This document shows, piece by piece, positions 1 through 7,243 of a DNA stretch of 22,557 nucleotides. Below the pieces are notes generated by a model, which did not search any database, had not been told where the DNA came from, and saw only the letters and a list, made by a program, of their open reading frames with translations. This DNA comes from Methanolinea sp. UBA275 (GTDB lineage: Archaea; Halobacteriota; Methanomicrobia; Methanomicrobiales; Methanospirillaceae), in assembly GCA_002506105.1 (NCBI GenBank), contig DAWU01000067.1, positions 1 to 22,557 on the forward strand, read 5' to 3'. Both the position numbers and the translations under genes were made by a program. Position 1 is the first letter of the stretch. Each line of letters begins with the position of its first letter.

Positions 1-23
1 TACAGCTTTATATGCACACTACC
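1..23. repeat. Left copy of 23-bp inverted terminal repeat
   Basis: Bases 1-23 are identical to the reverse complement of 22534-22556, with no mismatch. After base 23 the two sides diverge completely. On the right side the repeat encodes part of a TetR-type protein. Read in the matching frame on the left, the phrase LYMHTT is followed by unrelated residues and a stop, so only the short repeat is shared. A contig end at a repeated k-mer is the simplest explanation. Confidence 0.85.
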
Positions 24-85
24 ATACAATACTTGGCTATCCCAAATTTTTCATGGTATGCGAATATGAGAGTGGAGTAGCAACA

Positions 86-121
86 GCAACAATCGCACAC
101 GATTGACTCCCCAATTGTTGC
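86..121. repeat. Inverted repeat with nested alternative hairpin
   Basis: GCAACAAT (86-93) pairs with ATTGTTGC (114-121). Inside it CAATCG (90-95) pairs with CGATTG (100-105), so the two hairpins are mutually exclusive. The element lies 35 bases past the stop of the minus-strand zinc-ribbon gene, where a terminator or 3' stabilising structure would sit. There is no T-run after it on the minus strand, so a terminator role is a guess. I see no gene in 1-155. Confidence 0.4.
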
Positions 122-155
122 AGGAAGTTGAGAGAGACCAGGGAATGAAAAAAAG

Positions 156-344
156 TCAGGGAGGTGTCAGGACAGTGAAATGCTTCCTGCACTTTCCACA
201 TGTCGCATCCCTTGATTCCTTGTAAAAGGCTTTGGGCATATTGTATACAATCGAGTTCTCTTTGGAACAACTGGGGCAGGTGAATCTGATCACATACCCG
301 GATCTGGTCCCAATTACTGTTGGTTTTTCACTATTCTTCATCAT
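156..344 (-). CDS. Small zinc-ribbon protein, CxxC-x22-CxxC
   Basis: This encodes about 62 residues starting at the MM pair (344 or 341). The frame is open further upstream, but those residues look like non-coding filler. Four cysteines, C23, C26, C49 and C52, form two CxxC knuckles 22 residues apart, the arrangement expected for a single structural zinc site. The region between the knuckles is short and mildly hydrophobic, as in ribbon folds. There is no membrane segment or signal peptide, so it should be cytoplasmic. Its role could be nucleic-acid or protein binding; I cannot name one. A second, unrelated small CxxC protein follows on the same strand upstream at 614-781. No clear Shine-Dalgarno sequence or TATA box is visible. 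It is probably a real gene because both cysteine pairs are well formed. Confidence 0.55.
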   Translation of the reverse strand: MMKNSEKPTVIGTRSGYVIRFTCPSCSKENSIVYNMPKAFYKESRDATCGKCRKHFTVLTPP

Positions 345-594
345 GATTCTGTGTCTGTGTGTGGTATGCTCAACGGATGTTGTCACACAATCCAGTCTTT
401 CTCTTACCCGATACATGCTGTATGCACAGGGCATACCTCGCCGGACGGAAGAGCCTCACCGCTTTCCCATCAAAATGCGCTTTTTTTCGTCCAGATTTTT
501 CTGGCACTGATAGTATAGGACGCGAAAGGCTAAATAATCGTGGTATGATCGTACCGGAGATGAGCTTCACGCCCCGGGTTCCAATGAATCCTGG

Positions 595-600
595 AAAAAA
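595..600 (-). terminator. Oligo-T terminator after the CxxC-x17-CxxC gene
   Basis: On the minus strand a run of six T residues lies 14-19 bases past the stop codon of the gene at 614-781. Archaeal RNA polymerase terminates at such T-runs without needing a hairpin. The remaining sequence between 345 and 594 shows no convincing gene. Confidence 0.4.
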
Positions 601-613
601 GGAATGATTGAAT

Positions 614-781
614 TTAAAACCGTGGTCGCCTGTGGTTAGGAAGGCATTCCTGGCAATAGACAGGCCTGCCCTCGGTTGGCTTGAACGGAACTTCACACTC
701 TTTACCGCAGTCTGAACAGACTACCTTGGTCATTTCACGGGGTCCGAAATTTCTCGGGCCGCCAAAATTTGATTTGAACAT
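614..781 (-). CDS. CxxC-x17-CxxC zinc-ribbon protein (55 aa)
   Basis: This 55-residue protein reads MFKSNFGGPRNFGPREMTKV, then CSDC (22-25), then CQEC (43-46), and ends NHRRPRF. The two CxxC pairs are exactly 17 residues apart with the conserved-looking stretch KECEVPFKPTEGRPVYC between them. This matches the small archaeal and CPR-bacterial CxxC-x17-CxxC family, proteins of unknown function thought to bind one zinc and possibly nucleic acid because of their basic, Gly/Arg-rich flanks. The N-terminus here is Gly-, Pro- and Arg-rich and the C-terminus is basic, which fits RNA or DNA contact. The start is the only ATG before the motif. It is transcribed away from the divergent HdeD-like gene at 1130. 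Only the exact molecular role is unknown; the gene call itself is strong. Confidence 0.85.
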   Translation of the reverse strand: MFKSNFGGPRNFGPREMTKVVCSDCGKECEVPFKPTEGRPVYCQECLPNHRRPRF

Positions 782-1022
782 ATTTCTACTCGCACAGTTG
801 AAAACTGTAATTACATCTTTCTTGCAGCATATGATAAAACACCGTATCGGATCGCTGAAAAATCATGCATTTTTTTGATATTTCCCAAAAATTTTCTCTG
901 CCGCGCCCTTTTTGTTGAAAGATCTAGAAATTATCACTAGTGTGAATGTATTGGTGCAGGCTGGATATCGGATTGTATTTATACTACACGGGATACAGTG
1001 ACCGTACTTGGGACCGCCATCC

Positions 1023-1048
1023 TCATTGTCCGGATCGAATGACAATGA
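1023..1048. promoter_or_regulatory. Dyad TCATTGTC-N10-GACAATGA upstream of hdeD-like gene
   Basis: A perfect 8-bp inverted repeat, TCATTGTC (1023-1030) and GACAATGA (1041-1048), with half-site centres about 18 bp apart, lies in the 348-bp gap between the divergent CxxC gene (782) and the HdeD-like gene (1130). A TATA-like stretch, GTATTTATAC, lies about 50 bp upstream near 975. The layout suits a repressor or activator site, or a leader hairpin. I see no gene in the rest of 782-1129. Confidence 0.4.
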
Positions 1049-1094
1049 TTCCTCCGATGGTCACAAAGAACGGATGTATACCAGATAGATTCAT

Positions 1095-1108
1095 GCCCTC
1101 GAGAGGGC
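1095..1108. promoter_or_regulatory. GCCCTC-GA-GAGGGC inverted repeat before start
   Basis: A perfect 6-bp inverted repeat with a two-base centre ends 21 bases before the chosen start of the HdeD-like gene. It could be an operator overlapping the transcription start or a tight leader hairpin next to the ribosome-binding region. Confidence 0.3.
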
Positions 1109-1129
1109 GAAACATGAGTGAGGTTTTCA

Positions 1130-1705
1130 ATGTCAGATGAATCATCATGCTGCTCTATGGCAATCATCCCGGGCACCCATGTCTTCCCGTGGTGGCTTGT
1201 CCTTGTCCATGGTATCGTCACCCTCCTCCTGGGGATACTGTTCCTTGCATATCCTCTTGGCACGCTCTTTGTGCTTGTCACCCTGCTCGGTGTGTACTGG
1301 TTCGTGAGCGGGATCTTCGGCCTGGTCAGTCTCGCACACGACAGGACGAACATGGGGTGGAAACTGGTATTTGGTATCCTGGGACTGATTGCGGGGATCG
1401 CAATCCTTGCCTATCCTCTTTACAGCACCATCGTCGTGCCCACCATCTTCATCATCTTTGTCGGGTTCTGGGGAATGGTGATGGGATTTACCGGGCTCTT
1501 TGCAGCGTTCAGGGGTGGTGGATGGGGGGCAGGGATCACCGGGGCGATCCTGATTATATTCGGGGTCCTCGTGCTCCTCCATCCTGTAATCACCGCGGTC
1601 CTCCTTCCGTTTGTACTGGGTATATTCGGGATCATAGGCGGAATTGCGGCGATTGCAACCGCATTCATGCTCCGATCAAAAACGGCTGAAAGTGCTGCAA
1701 TCTGA
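1130..1705 (+). CDS. HdeD-like DUF308 integral membrane protein
   Basis: This encodes 191 residues from the ATG at 1130, which has the Shine-Dalgarno-like GTGAGG six bases upstream. A GTG at 1118 would add only four residues. After a polar N-terminus (MSDESSCC) there are six evenly spaced hydrophobic helices, occurring as three helical pairs rich in Gly, Ile and Leu, with motifs such as GILFLAYPLGT and GIAILAYPLYST that recur as an internal repeat. That pattern, the length and the FGIIGGIAAIATAF ending are typical of the DUF308/HdeD family. In enterobacteria HdeD is linked to acid resistance; in archaea the family is found but the role is not established. It is probably monocistronic, flanked by a T-rich terminator and a convergent macrodomain gene. 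The family call is firm and the function uncertain. Confidence 0.85.
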   Translation: MSDESSCCSMAIIPGTHVFPWWLVLVHGIVTLLLGILFLAYPLGTLFVLVTLLGVYWFVSGIFGLVSLAHDRTNMGWKLVFGILGLIAGIAILAYPLYSTIVVPTIFIIFVGFWGMVMGFTGLFAAFRGGGWGAGITGAILIIFGVLVLLHPVITAVLLPFVLGIFGIIGGIAAIATAFMLRSKTAESAAI

Positions 1706-1716
1706 TATTTCCAAAA

Positions 1717-1729
1717 TTTTTCTTTTTTT
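1717..1729 (+). terminator. T-rich terminator of HdeD-like gene
   Basis: A run of TTTTTCTTTTTTT begins 12 bases after the stop codon at 1705, a typical archaeal T-tract terminator. A second T7 run follows at 1751-1757. The remaining convergent spacer to 1835 holds no gene. Confidence 0.6.
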
Positions 1730-1835
1730 AAAGAGATATACCAGGAATACCGTTTTTTTAGAGGATTCCCTCAATTATTCCCCATAAAGGGTCACTTCTC
1801 GTGGATGAATCCGGAATACCGGTGCATGCCTTTCT

Positions 1836-2627
1836 TTATAGGACAGTTGAAGAGGTTCCCAGGGAGGCAAGGATCCTGTGGATGACATGTCCGGGGACCG
1901 TGACCTCCCCCTGCACCCCTGCCATCGCAACCCATGTGTTCAGCGAGATTCCGGCTGAAAGCGCCTGGGTGTCATTCTTCACCGCGGTAGCAAGGGCTTT
2001 CACAATCTCAATCCGGTTCCTGATTCGGATACCGTGGCTCATCTCTATCATGGAAAGGTGCGAGAAGAGTGCCTGGGCCATCCCGTATTCAGCATTCGAT
2101 GAGATTTCGCCCTCCAGGATTTCCCGATAGAGATCATACGCGGCATTCCCGTGGCAAACAAGGACCACCTTCTCAATGGCAGGGTGATAGGTCACGAACC
2201 CGATGACGGTAGTGATCGCGATTCGGGCAGCCCTCTCGAAAGGGAACCCGTACGCACCAGTGCTGATCGCAGGAAACGCGATACTGTGGAGATTGCTTAA
2301 CTCCGCAAGGGTGAGCGAGTTTTGATAACAGGATTCCAGGAGTTCATCCTCTCCTTCGCTGCCGCCCTTCCAGACAGGACCGACCGTATGGATGACGAAC
2401 CGTGCAGGCAACCTGTATCCCCGGGTGATCTTCGCCTCGCCTGTCCTGCAGCCACCGAGTGTCCTGCATTCTTCCAGGAGTTGCGGACCTGCAGCACGAT
2501 GGATTGCACCATCGACACCCCCGCCCCCCAAAAGAGAGGGATTTGCAGCGTTGACAATGGCATCGACCCGGAGTGTGGTGATATCTCCTTCCACCACCAT
2601 AACCCGGTCCGCTAATCCCTGTGGCAT
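1836..2627 (-). CDS. Macrodomain (ADP-ribose-binding) protein with C-terminal extension
   Basis: From the ATG at 2627 the product has 263 residues; ATG 2642 and TTG 2690 are alternative starts. I chose 2627 because it has AGGT seven bases upstream and begins just before the domain. Residues about 8-170 are a complete MacroD/YmdB-type macrodomain: GDIT (14-17), NAAN (26-29), the glycine loop LLGGGGVDGAIHRAAGP, VIHTVGPVW, and the phosphate loop AISTGAYGFPFE. Such proteins bind ADP-ribose and often remove it from protein acidic residues, or deacetylate O-acetyl-ADP-ribose. About 90 further residues follow (EISSNAEYGMAQALFSH to the end), where the bacterial YmdB-type protein stops. They contain a basic, probably helical stretch (RIRNRIEIVKALATAVKND). 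I do not recognise this extension. The protein has no signal peptide and should be cytoplasmic. Confidence 0.9.
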   Translation of the reverse strand: MPQGLADRVMVVEGDITTLRVDAIVNAANPSLLGGGGVDGAIHRAAGPQLLEECRTLGGCRTGEAKITRGYRLPARFVIHTVGPVWKGGSEGEDELLESCYQNSLTLAELSNLHSIAFPAISTGAYGFPFERAARIAITTVIGFVTYHPAIEKVVLVCHGNAAYDLYREILEGEISSNAEYGMAQALFSHLSMIEMSHGIRIRNRIEIVKALATAVKNDTQALSAGISLNTWVAMAGVQGEVTVPGHVIHRILASLGTSSTVL

Positions 2628-2740
2628 GAGGGATACCTGCATGGGGAGAGGGATAAGGTTTGGGGAGAGGGCAGGCACCTCATTGATCAAAACAAGACGA
2701 AGACCTGATTAGGCTCGCGGAAAGACCTGACAATCTCTCC

Positions 2741-2752
2741 ATGCAAAAGCAT
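2741..2752 (-). terminator. ATGC-TTTT-GCAT hairpin after lipoprotein gene
   Basis: On the minus strand ATGC and GCAT pair around a TTTT loop, 18-29 bases past the stop codon of the surface protein gene (2770). The stem is short, so a role in termination or 3' end formation is only possible. The next gene starts about 115 bases further on. Confidence 0.25.
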
Positions 2753-2769
2753 ACATTCTATAGCAACCT

Positions 2770-4692
2770 TCACACCTTTTCTGAATACTCATCGATCTTT
2801 ACAAGAATAATGTCTCCATCAAGTTCGACAAATGTGACGTTTCCCACCCTTTCGGAGTCAATGAAAGCACCGTTTGGAACTTCCACCATCCTTGCCTCGT
2901 TTGAGTAGTATACCGAGAGGAACTGGATTCCTGACTTGTTGAACACCCTGCATACCCCGTCAACCCCACAATCGATGATCGATCCATATGGTATCTCGTT
3001 GTTGTGATCCATTCTGCCTGGAGGGAGGAGCTGAAATCCTCCTTCCAGCATCTCAGGCATGACACCCTCATCCATCTCAAGGGAGGGGAGAACAAGCTGG
3101 TTCCAGTCAATGAAGTTCCCGGGCTGAACTGCTTCAGGTGCAATGATGAAAACAGTTCCCGTCGCATCCGCTTGCAGTGAAGTATCCCGTGATTCCACAC
3201 CGATCAAATACTTCCCCGCATGTAATTTCGATGTATCAAGGGTATCAGAGAAACCGTTGATCCCTCCCGCGCCGGCAACGACCACAGCAGACCCGTCTGC
3301 CATCTCGTGGGACCAGTCGTAATTCTTTGGCGTGGGATGCAGAAACGCAGTTACCAATGAGAGAGAGAGGGGGGTCCCGGCCGGGAGGCTCGTGCGGCCA
3401 CTGATCACAAGAGTGCCGGGCCGGGAAGGGTGAACCGGATCGATTGTGATCCATCCATCAACCCCGTTCAGGAAATAAGTCTGGACGGGGATCCCCTGCC
3501 CTGATTTGAGAATGGCCTGTTCAAGGTAATCGGCAAGGGTTGTCGGGTAAAGTGTCGGATCCTCAAGATGAGATACTATCAAGGCAGGAATCTCGCTCCC
3601 GGTCGTAACCACTCTTTTTGTAGATTCGTCCCATGTGATGGTAAAATTGTCTGGCGGCTGGGGTGTGTGGACGACAATCGCGAGGCTGAAATCCCTTGGC
3701 AACGCGCGGGTATCTTCCGGGCTGAGGGTATACTGGTAACTCCCATCATGCATTACAGGGATGTAGCATGTCGAGATCTCGTCGCTCATGACCCATACCT
3801 GTACTCTAGATATCCCGGGATTCCTGACAGAACCATTGATCGAGAACGGCTCTCCGCGCAACACATTCAATGAGCGCCGCTGTGAAGTTTCTTGAACAGC
3901 ATTGTCTTCAGGCGAAACCATCTGTACCGATGAGGCAGCCGCAAGAAGATCCGTCTTCTCCAGGGGGCCGGAGAGCCAGTACGAGCCCTTCTCATCACTC
4001 CATTTGACCTGGTTCTCCCCGATTCCCCTGATAAACTCGGCTTTCATACCATGAACGGTGACATCATCTGCAAGGCTCCCGTGGAGTGCGAATGGATAAG
4101 ACGGGGATCCATTGCAGGTCTGCACCAGCCGCAGGGTATCCTCCCCCGCAAGGTAGATACTTTCTCGCCGTGTACAGGGTTGCCCGTAAACCCTCACCGA
4201 AGATAACACATATCCGTCTGGAAGAGGGGTAGGGATTGCATATGCACACCCTGGCATCAGCACTTCCGAGGCTTCTTCAAACGTGGTAAACTCCTGGAAG
4301 GTTTCCCCGCCACTGCAGGGTAGCGGCTCCTTCACCCACTGCCAGTCCCGGCTCACGATGGTTGCATTCGCGTCGTCTACAATGACCCGGTAATGCGATC
4401 TCTGGCCGGAGCATCGGAATGTCACCGCTGTGAATATCCCCAAAAAGGTCCCGTTCGGCCCGGTCTGTTCGTACTGTACCGGTCCCACGTTAACGATCTC
4501 GTACTCTCCACTCTCTATGGGGATCTGTTCCCTGACGGTCGAATCGTTCATCGCAACCCCTATGGCTGCCTCAGTCCTGTTCCTCGTTCCCCCGTGGTCT
4601 CCATTCTCCAGGCACCCGGCCCCAAGGATGGCATTAAGGCATATTACATGGAGAATAAGAATGCCTGTGAGGAGAACCCATCTTTCCTTCAT
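2770..4692 (-). CDS. Large secreted S-layer-like surface protein, probable lipoprotein
   Basis: This encodes 640 residues from the ATG at 4692; an in-frame TTG at 4701 is weaker. The N-terminus has two basic residues, a hydrophobic core (residues 5-25) and then LGAGC, so Cys27 could carry a lipid anchor, although the lipobox is imperfect. The rest is extracellular in character, with many Asn-X-Ser/Thr sequons (NRT, NGT, NAT, NGS, NFT, NKS, NVT). Around residues 270-350 and 410-515 there are beta-rich modules (GEPFSINGSVRNPGISRVQVWV; WITIDPVHPSRPG, TLVISGRTSLPAGTPLSL, ending TGTVFIIAP) that resemble the repeated Ig-like units of DUF3821-type S-layer proteins of Methanomicrobiales. The first 250 residues are not recognised. 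It is divergent from another anchored surface protein (4821). A role in the cell envelope is likely; a specific function cannot be given. Confidence 0.7.
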   Translation of the reverse strand: MKERWVLLTGILILHVICLNAILGAGCLENGDHGGTRNRTEAAIGVAMNDSTVREQIPIESGEYEIVNVGPVQYEQTGPNGTFLGIFTAVTFRCSGQRSHYRVIVDDANATIVSRDWQWVKEPLPCSGGETFQEFTTFEEASEVLMPGCAYAIPTPLPDGYVLSSVRVYGQPCTRRESIYLAGEDTLRLVQTCNGSPSYPFALHGSLADDVTVHGMKAEFIRGIGENQVKWSDEKGSYWLSGPLEKTDLLAAASSVQMVSPEDNAVQETSQRRSLNVLRGEPFSINGSVRNPGISRVQVWVMSDEISTCYIPVMHDGSYQYTLSPEDTRALPRDFSLAIVVHTPQPPDNFTITWDESTKRVVTTGSEIPALIVSHLEDPTLYPTTLADYLEQAILKSGQGIPVQTYFLNGVDGWITIDPVHPSRPGTLVISGRTSLPAGTPLSLSLVTAFLHPTPKNYDWSHEMADGSAVVVAGAGGINGFSDTLDTSKLHAGKYLIGVESRDTSLQADATGTVFIIAPEAVQPGNFIDWNQLVLPSLEMDEGVMPEMLEGGFQLLPPGRMDHNNEIPYGSIIDCGVDGVCRVFNKSGIQFLSVYYSNEARMVEVPNGAFIDSERVGNVTFVELDGDIILVKIDEYSEKV

Positions 4693-4820
4693 TCCTGTCA
4701 ATTGGGGGTAGTATGAATCCTAAGAACAATAAATCAGATGCAAACCCGGTAAACCTTTTCTCCATCCTATCAATTTTTCTCGGTTCAAAGAAGATCCATC
4801 TTTGAGAAGGATCATCAGTC
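4693..4820. promoter_or_regulatory. Divergent promoter region between two surface-protein genes
   Basis: This 128-bp gap must hold promoters for both genes. On the minus strand TTTATTG near 4731 is a TATA-like element about 39 bases before the ATG at 4692. On the plus side TCAAAG (4785-4790) and CTTTGA (4800-4805), and GATCC (4793-4797) and GGATC (4809-4813), form two interleaved inverted repeats covering the ribosome-binding site GAGAAGG. These could compete as leader hairpins. All are short. Confidence 0.3.
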
Positions 4821-5612
4821 ATGGTGTCGGAATCGTGGAAAAAAATACTCAAATATTTCTTTATCGCTGCGATCATCATCTTTCTTCTCCTGTGTGGCAC
4901 CACCTTCTACCTCTTCGACCAGAGTTCAAGGCAGAGCGAACGGCACAATTTCCATTATTCCATCCAGCTCTCGTATACCCGCACAATTGAGAATGTCACC
5001 ATACTTCTCCCGGTCCCTCTCCTGAACGGGACAACGGTGCTGGCCGAACCATTCCTGAACAGGACCGTGCATGGCATCCCGGATGACTGGAACCTCTCGA
5101 TAGAGAGAGTGAATGGTATGCCCATGCTCGCAATCCGTGCGATAAGGATGGTCCCGGAGTACCATGGATTTCCTATTGCGATCGAACCAGGGCAGAGCCC
5201 CCTTCCCACCACCCTTGTTCCAGGCACTGAATATTCGTCCGACACCCCGATACTCCAGCCGATCTCCATTGGCACGATGCATTCAGTGCAACGGACTATC
5301 GATACACATAATCCGGTGGGGAATGAGCCAGTTTTTGTTCCGGATGGAGAATTCATCCTTCTTGCCAGCACCCCGAACGCACCACGACTGGGAAAAGAGT
5401 ATTCCCATACTGTCCCGGCATACCTCTCCTTCACGACCGACGGTCCTGCAGAAGTGCATATCGCTACCAGCATCCAGGGCACCAACTCAATATGGTGGGG
5501 TGGTTGGGTGTACAACAGGTACGCGGATACTGTTACCTGGGATTCGGATCATTCAACTGGATGGACCAATGCAACCGCGAGCCTTTACACCGAAGAAGGA
5601 ATCTATTATTGA
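4821..5612 (+). CDS. Membrane-anchored surface protein, function unknown
   Basis: This encodes 263 residues from the ATG at 4821, with GAGAAGG about ten bases upstream. The N-terminus is MVSESWKKILKY followed by one strong hydrophobic helix (residues about 13-32) with Lys residues before it, so the protein is anchored by its N-terminus with the remainder outside. The outer part is beta-rich and carries at least five N-glycosylation sequons (NVT, NGT, NRT, NLS, NAT), consistent with an archaeal surface glycoprotein. I recognise no catalytic motif or named domain. Trp and Tyr are concentrated near the C-terminus (SIWWGGWVYNRY). It is divergent from the S-layer-like gene at 2770-4692, which suggests co-expression at the envelope. 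The coding call rests on length, composition and the ribosome-binding site. Confidence 0.7.
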   Translation: MVSESWKKILKYFFIAAIIIFLLLCGTTFYLFDQSSRQSERHNFHYSIQLSYTRTIENVTILLPVPLLNGTTVLAEPFLNRTVHGIPDDWNLSIERVNGMPMLAIRAIRMVPEYHGFPIAIEPGQSPLPTTLVPGTEYSSDTPILQPISIGTMHSVQRTIDTHNPVGNEPVFVPDGEFILLASTPNAPRLGKEYSHTVPAYLSFTTDGPAEVHIATSIQGTNSIWWGGWVYNRYADTVTWDSDHSTGWTNATASLYTEEGIYY

Positions 5613-5662
5613 TCCCGGGAAAATCCGGAGGATGGAGGACACGTGTATGATACGATGGGGCG

Positions 5663-5681
5663 TTCCGGTTTCTTTTCGGAA
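5663..5681 (+). terminator. TTCCG-CGGAA hairpin with T-rich loop
   Basis: TTCCG (5663-5667) and CGGAA (5677-5681) can pair around a T-rich loop, about 50 bases after the stop of the surface-protein gene. It is a candidate 3' end signal. The rest of 5613-5770 holds no gene I can support. Confidence 0.3.
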
Positions 5682-5772
5682 AGTCCATGATATCTTCCGA
5701 ACAGAAAACAGGGATACCCCAAGGGGGAACTATCTCCTCCGGGGTGATAGAACACTCATCCGATTCCCTCAA

Positions 5773-5780
5773 TATTTATA
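5773..5780 (+). promoter_or_regulatory. TATA box of pirin gene, leaderless mRNA predicted
   Basis: TATTTATA is a near-consensus archaeal TATA box. Its centre is about 28 bases before the A of the pirin ATG (5805). Archaeal transcription normally starts 24-28 bases after the TATA centre, so the transcript should begin at or next to the start codon. No Shine-Dalgarno sequence is present, which agrees with leaderless translation. Confidence 0.65.
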
Positions 5781-5804
5781 CGCTGTGAATCCAAAATCCT
5801 TCCA

Positions 5805-6662
5805 ATGCCACCGGCAAAGAAGATCGCAAAGGCTTTTCCTGCACGCGAGACGATCGAGGGTGCCGGTGTCCGTCTCTATCGTGCATTCGGGATAAAGGAA
5901 CTGCCCCTCTTTGACCCGTTCCTGATGCTCGATGACTTCAGGTCAGACCGACCGGAGGACTACCTTCCCGGATTCCCCCGCCATCCCCACCGGGGGATCG
6001 AGACGGTGACCTACATGCTTGAGGGCAGGATCGAGCACGCCGACAGCCTTGGCCATAAGGGCCTTGTCGAGGCGGGGGGCGTCCAGTGGATGACCGCAGG
6101 GTCCGGGATCATCCACCAGGAGATGCCAAAGCCAGTCAACGGGAGAATGGGAGGGTTCCAGCTCTGGGTGAACCTTCCCAGGAGCCACAAGATGATCGAC
6201 CCCCGGTACCAGGAAGTCCCGGCATCGGGGATTCCGGTTCTCTCACCTGATAAGAGCACCAGGATCAGGATCATCTGCGGTTCGATTGACGAGGTGTTCG
6301 GTCCGGTGCAGGATATCGTCGGATACCCGGAGTTCTTCGATGTGACGCTCGGCCCGGACGTGCCATTCTCCCACGAGGTGAAGGCAGAGCATAATGCAGC
6401 CGTCTACGTCATTGGAGGATCAGGGAATTTCGACATCTGGCAGGAGAAGGAGCTTGGAAACCGGACCATGATCCTCTATGCACGGGAGGGGAGAAGGGTC
6501 CAGGTCATAGCAGGCAGCAGGGGAGTCCGGTTCCTCTTCCTCTCAGGACTCCCCCTTCGCGATCCCGTGGCGTGGAGAGGCCCCATCGTCATGAACACGG
6601 AAGAGGAGCTCGACCAGGCATTCGAAGAGTACCGGGATGGGACGTTCCTGCGGAAACGCTGA
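5805..6662 (+). CDS. Pirin family bicupin protein
   Basis: This encodes 285 residues, the normal length of pirin. The N-terminal cupin contains the pirin signature PRHPHRGIETVTYMLEG, then GSGIIHQEMP. The metal ligands expected from human pirin and E. coli YhhW are present as H60, H62, H104 and E106, so an iron-binding site should be intact. The C-terminal cupin (about residues 160-250) has diverged, as is usual. Some pirins are quercetin 2,3-dioxygenases and others act as redox-dependent regulators; which applies here cannot be told from sequence. It is cytoplasmic, with no signal peptide. The ATG at 5805 is fixed by the TATA box 28 bases upstream. It appears to be a single-gene unit followed by a separately started flavoprotein gene. 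Confidence 0.95.
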   Translation: MPPAKKIAKAFPARETIEGAGVRLYRAFGIKELPLFDPFLMLDDFRSDRPEDYLPGFPRHPHRGIETVTYMLEGRIEHADSLGHKGLVEAGGVQWMTAGSGIIHQEMPKPVNGRMGGFQLWVNLPRSHKMIDPRYQEVPASGIPVLSPDKSTRIRIICGSIDEVFGPVQDIVGYPEFFDVTLGPDVPFSHEVKAEHNAAVYVIGGSGNFDIWQEKELGNRTMILYAREGRRVQVIAGSRGVRFLFLSGLPLRDPVAWRGPIVMNTEEELDQAFEEYRDGTFLRKR

Positions 6663-6838
6663 TCGGATCAGTGGTCATAGAAGGACGATGAACTAGTGAG
6701 TTTTCCAGCTTTGTGACATAATTTCTCTCTTTTCCTGGGAATACACCCAAAAAATGCTGCACTGAAAATCGATCCCAGGTTCGGATGATCCGGGCAACAT
6801 CCCCATCGTTTAATGATGCACAATTCCAATTGACTGGT

Positions 6839-7243
6839 ATGGCAAAGATGACTGATGAGATGATCACGGCATTCCGTTCAGGCAGGATATTCCCGATGGC
6901 GACCGCATCGAAGGACGGCGAGCCAAACGTTGCCCCGATGGGATCTGTCTTCGTGCGGGATCCCGGGACGATATGGATTGGCGACCAGTTTATGAAGACA
7001 ACGATCGGCAATCTCACCGAAAATCCGCGGGCATGCCTCTATGTGTGGGGACCGGGCATCAAGGGATGTTACAAGGTCAAGGGAGATATCACAATCAAAA
7101 GGAAAGGGAAAGACTACGAGACAATGAAGGAAGAGGTTGCAAAGGCAAAACCGGGCCTGATATGCAGGTCTCTCCTTGTGATGAAGGTCACGGAAGTCTA
7201 CGAGTGCATGCCAGGTGACCATGCGGGTGACCAGCTGATCTGA
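6839..7243 (+). CDS. FMN-binding split-barrel (PNPOx-like) protein
   Basis: This encodes 134 residues from the ATG at 6839. The frame extends to 6785, but the 18 extra residues lack family character. The product resembles short pyridoxamine 5'-phosphate oxidase-like flavoproteins: GRIFPMATASKDGEPNVAPMGSV forms the first barrel strands, GDQFMKTTIGNLTENPRACLYVW matches the FMN-phosphate contact region, and GCYKVKGD continues the barrel. Members bind FMN or F420 and reduce or oxidise small molecules; the substrate here is unknown. It lacks the C-terminal substrate residues of true PNPOx, so vitamin B6 synthesis is unlikely. A weak TATA-like TTTAATGA lies 27 bases before the ATG, again suggesting a leaderless message. 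It ends before a 330-bp gap. Confidence 0.85.
   Translation: MAKMTDEMITAFRSGRIFPMATASKDGEPNVAPMGSVFVRDPGTIWIGDQFMKTTIGNLTENPRACLYVWGPGIKGCYKVKGDITIKRKGKDYETMKEEVAKAKPGLICRSLLVMKVTEVYECMPGDHAGDQLI

Noticed and set aside
37..270. 77-codon minus-strand frame at the left end
   Set aside because: It overlaps the zinc-ribbon gene in another frame and lacks a ribosome-binding site or domain.
370..696. 108-codon minus-strand frame overlapping the zinc-ribbon gene
   Set aside because: It overlaps the well-supported CxxC-x17-CxxC gene in another frame and shows no family features.
1145..1582. Long antisense frame over the HdeD-like gene
   Set aside because: Rich in Asp, Glu, His and Pro as expected for the shadow of a hydrophobic membrane protein; not a gene.
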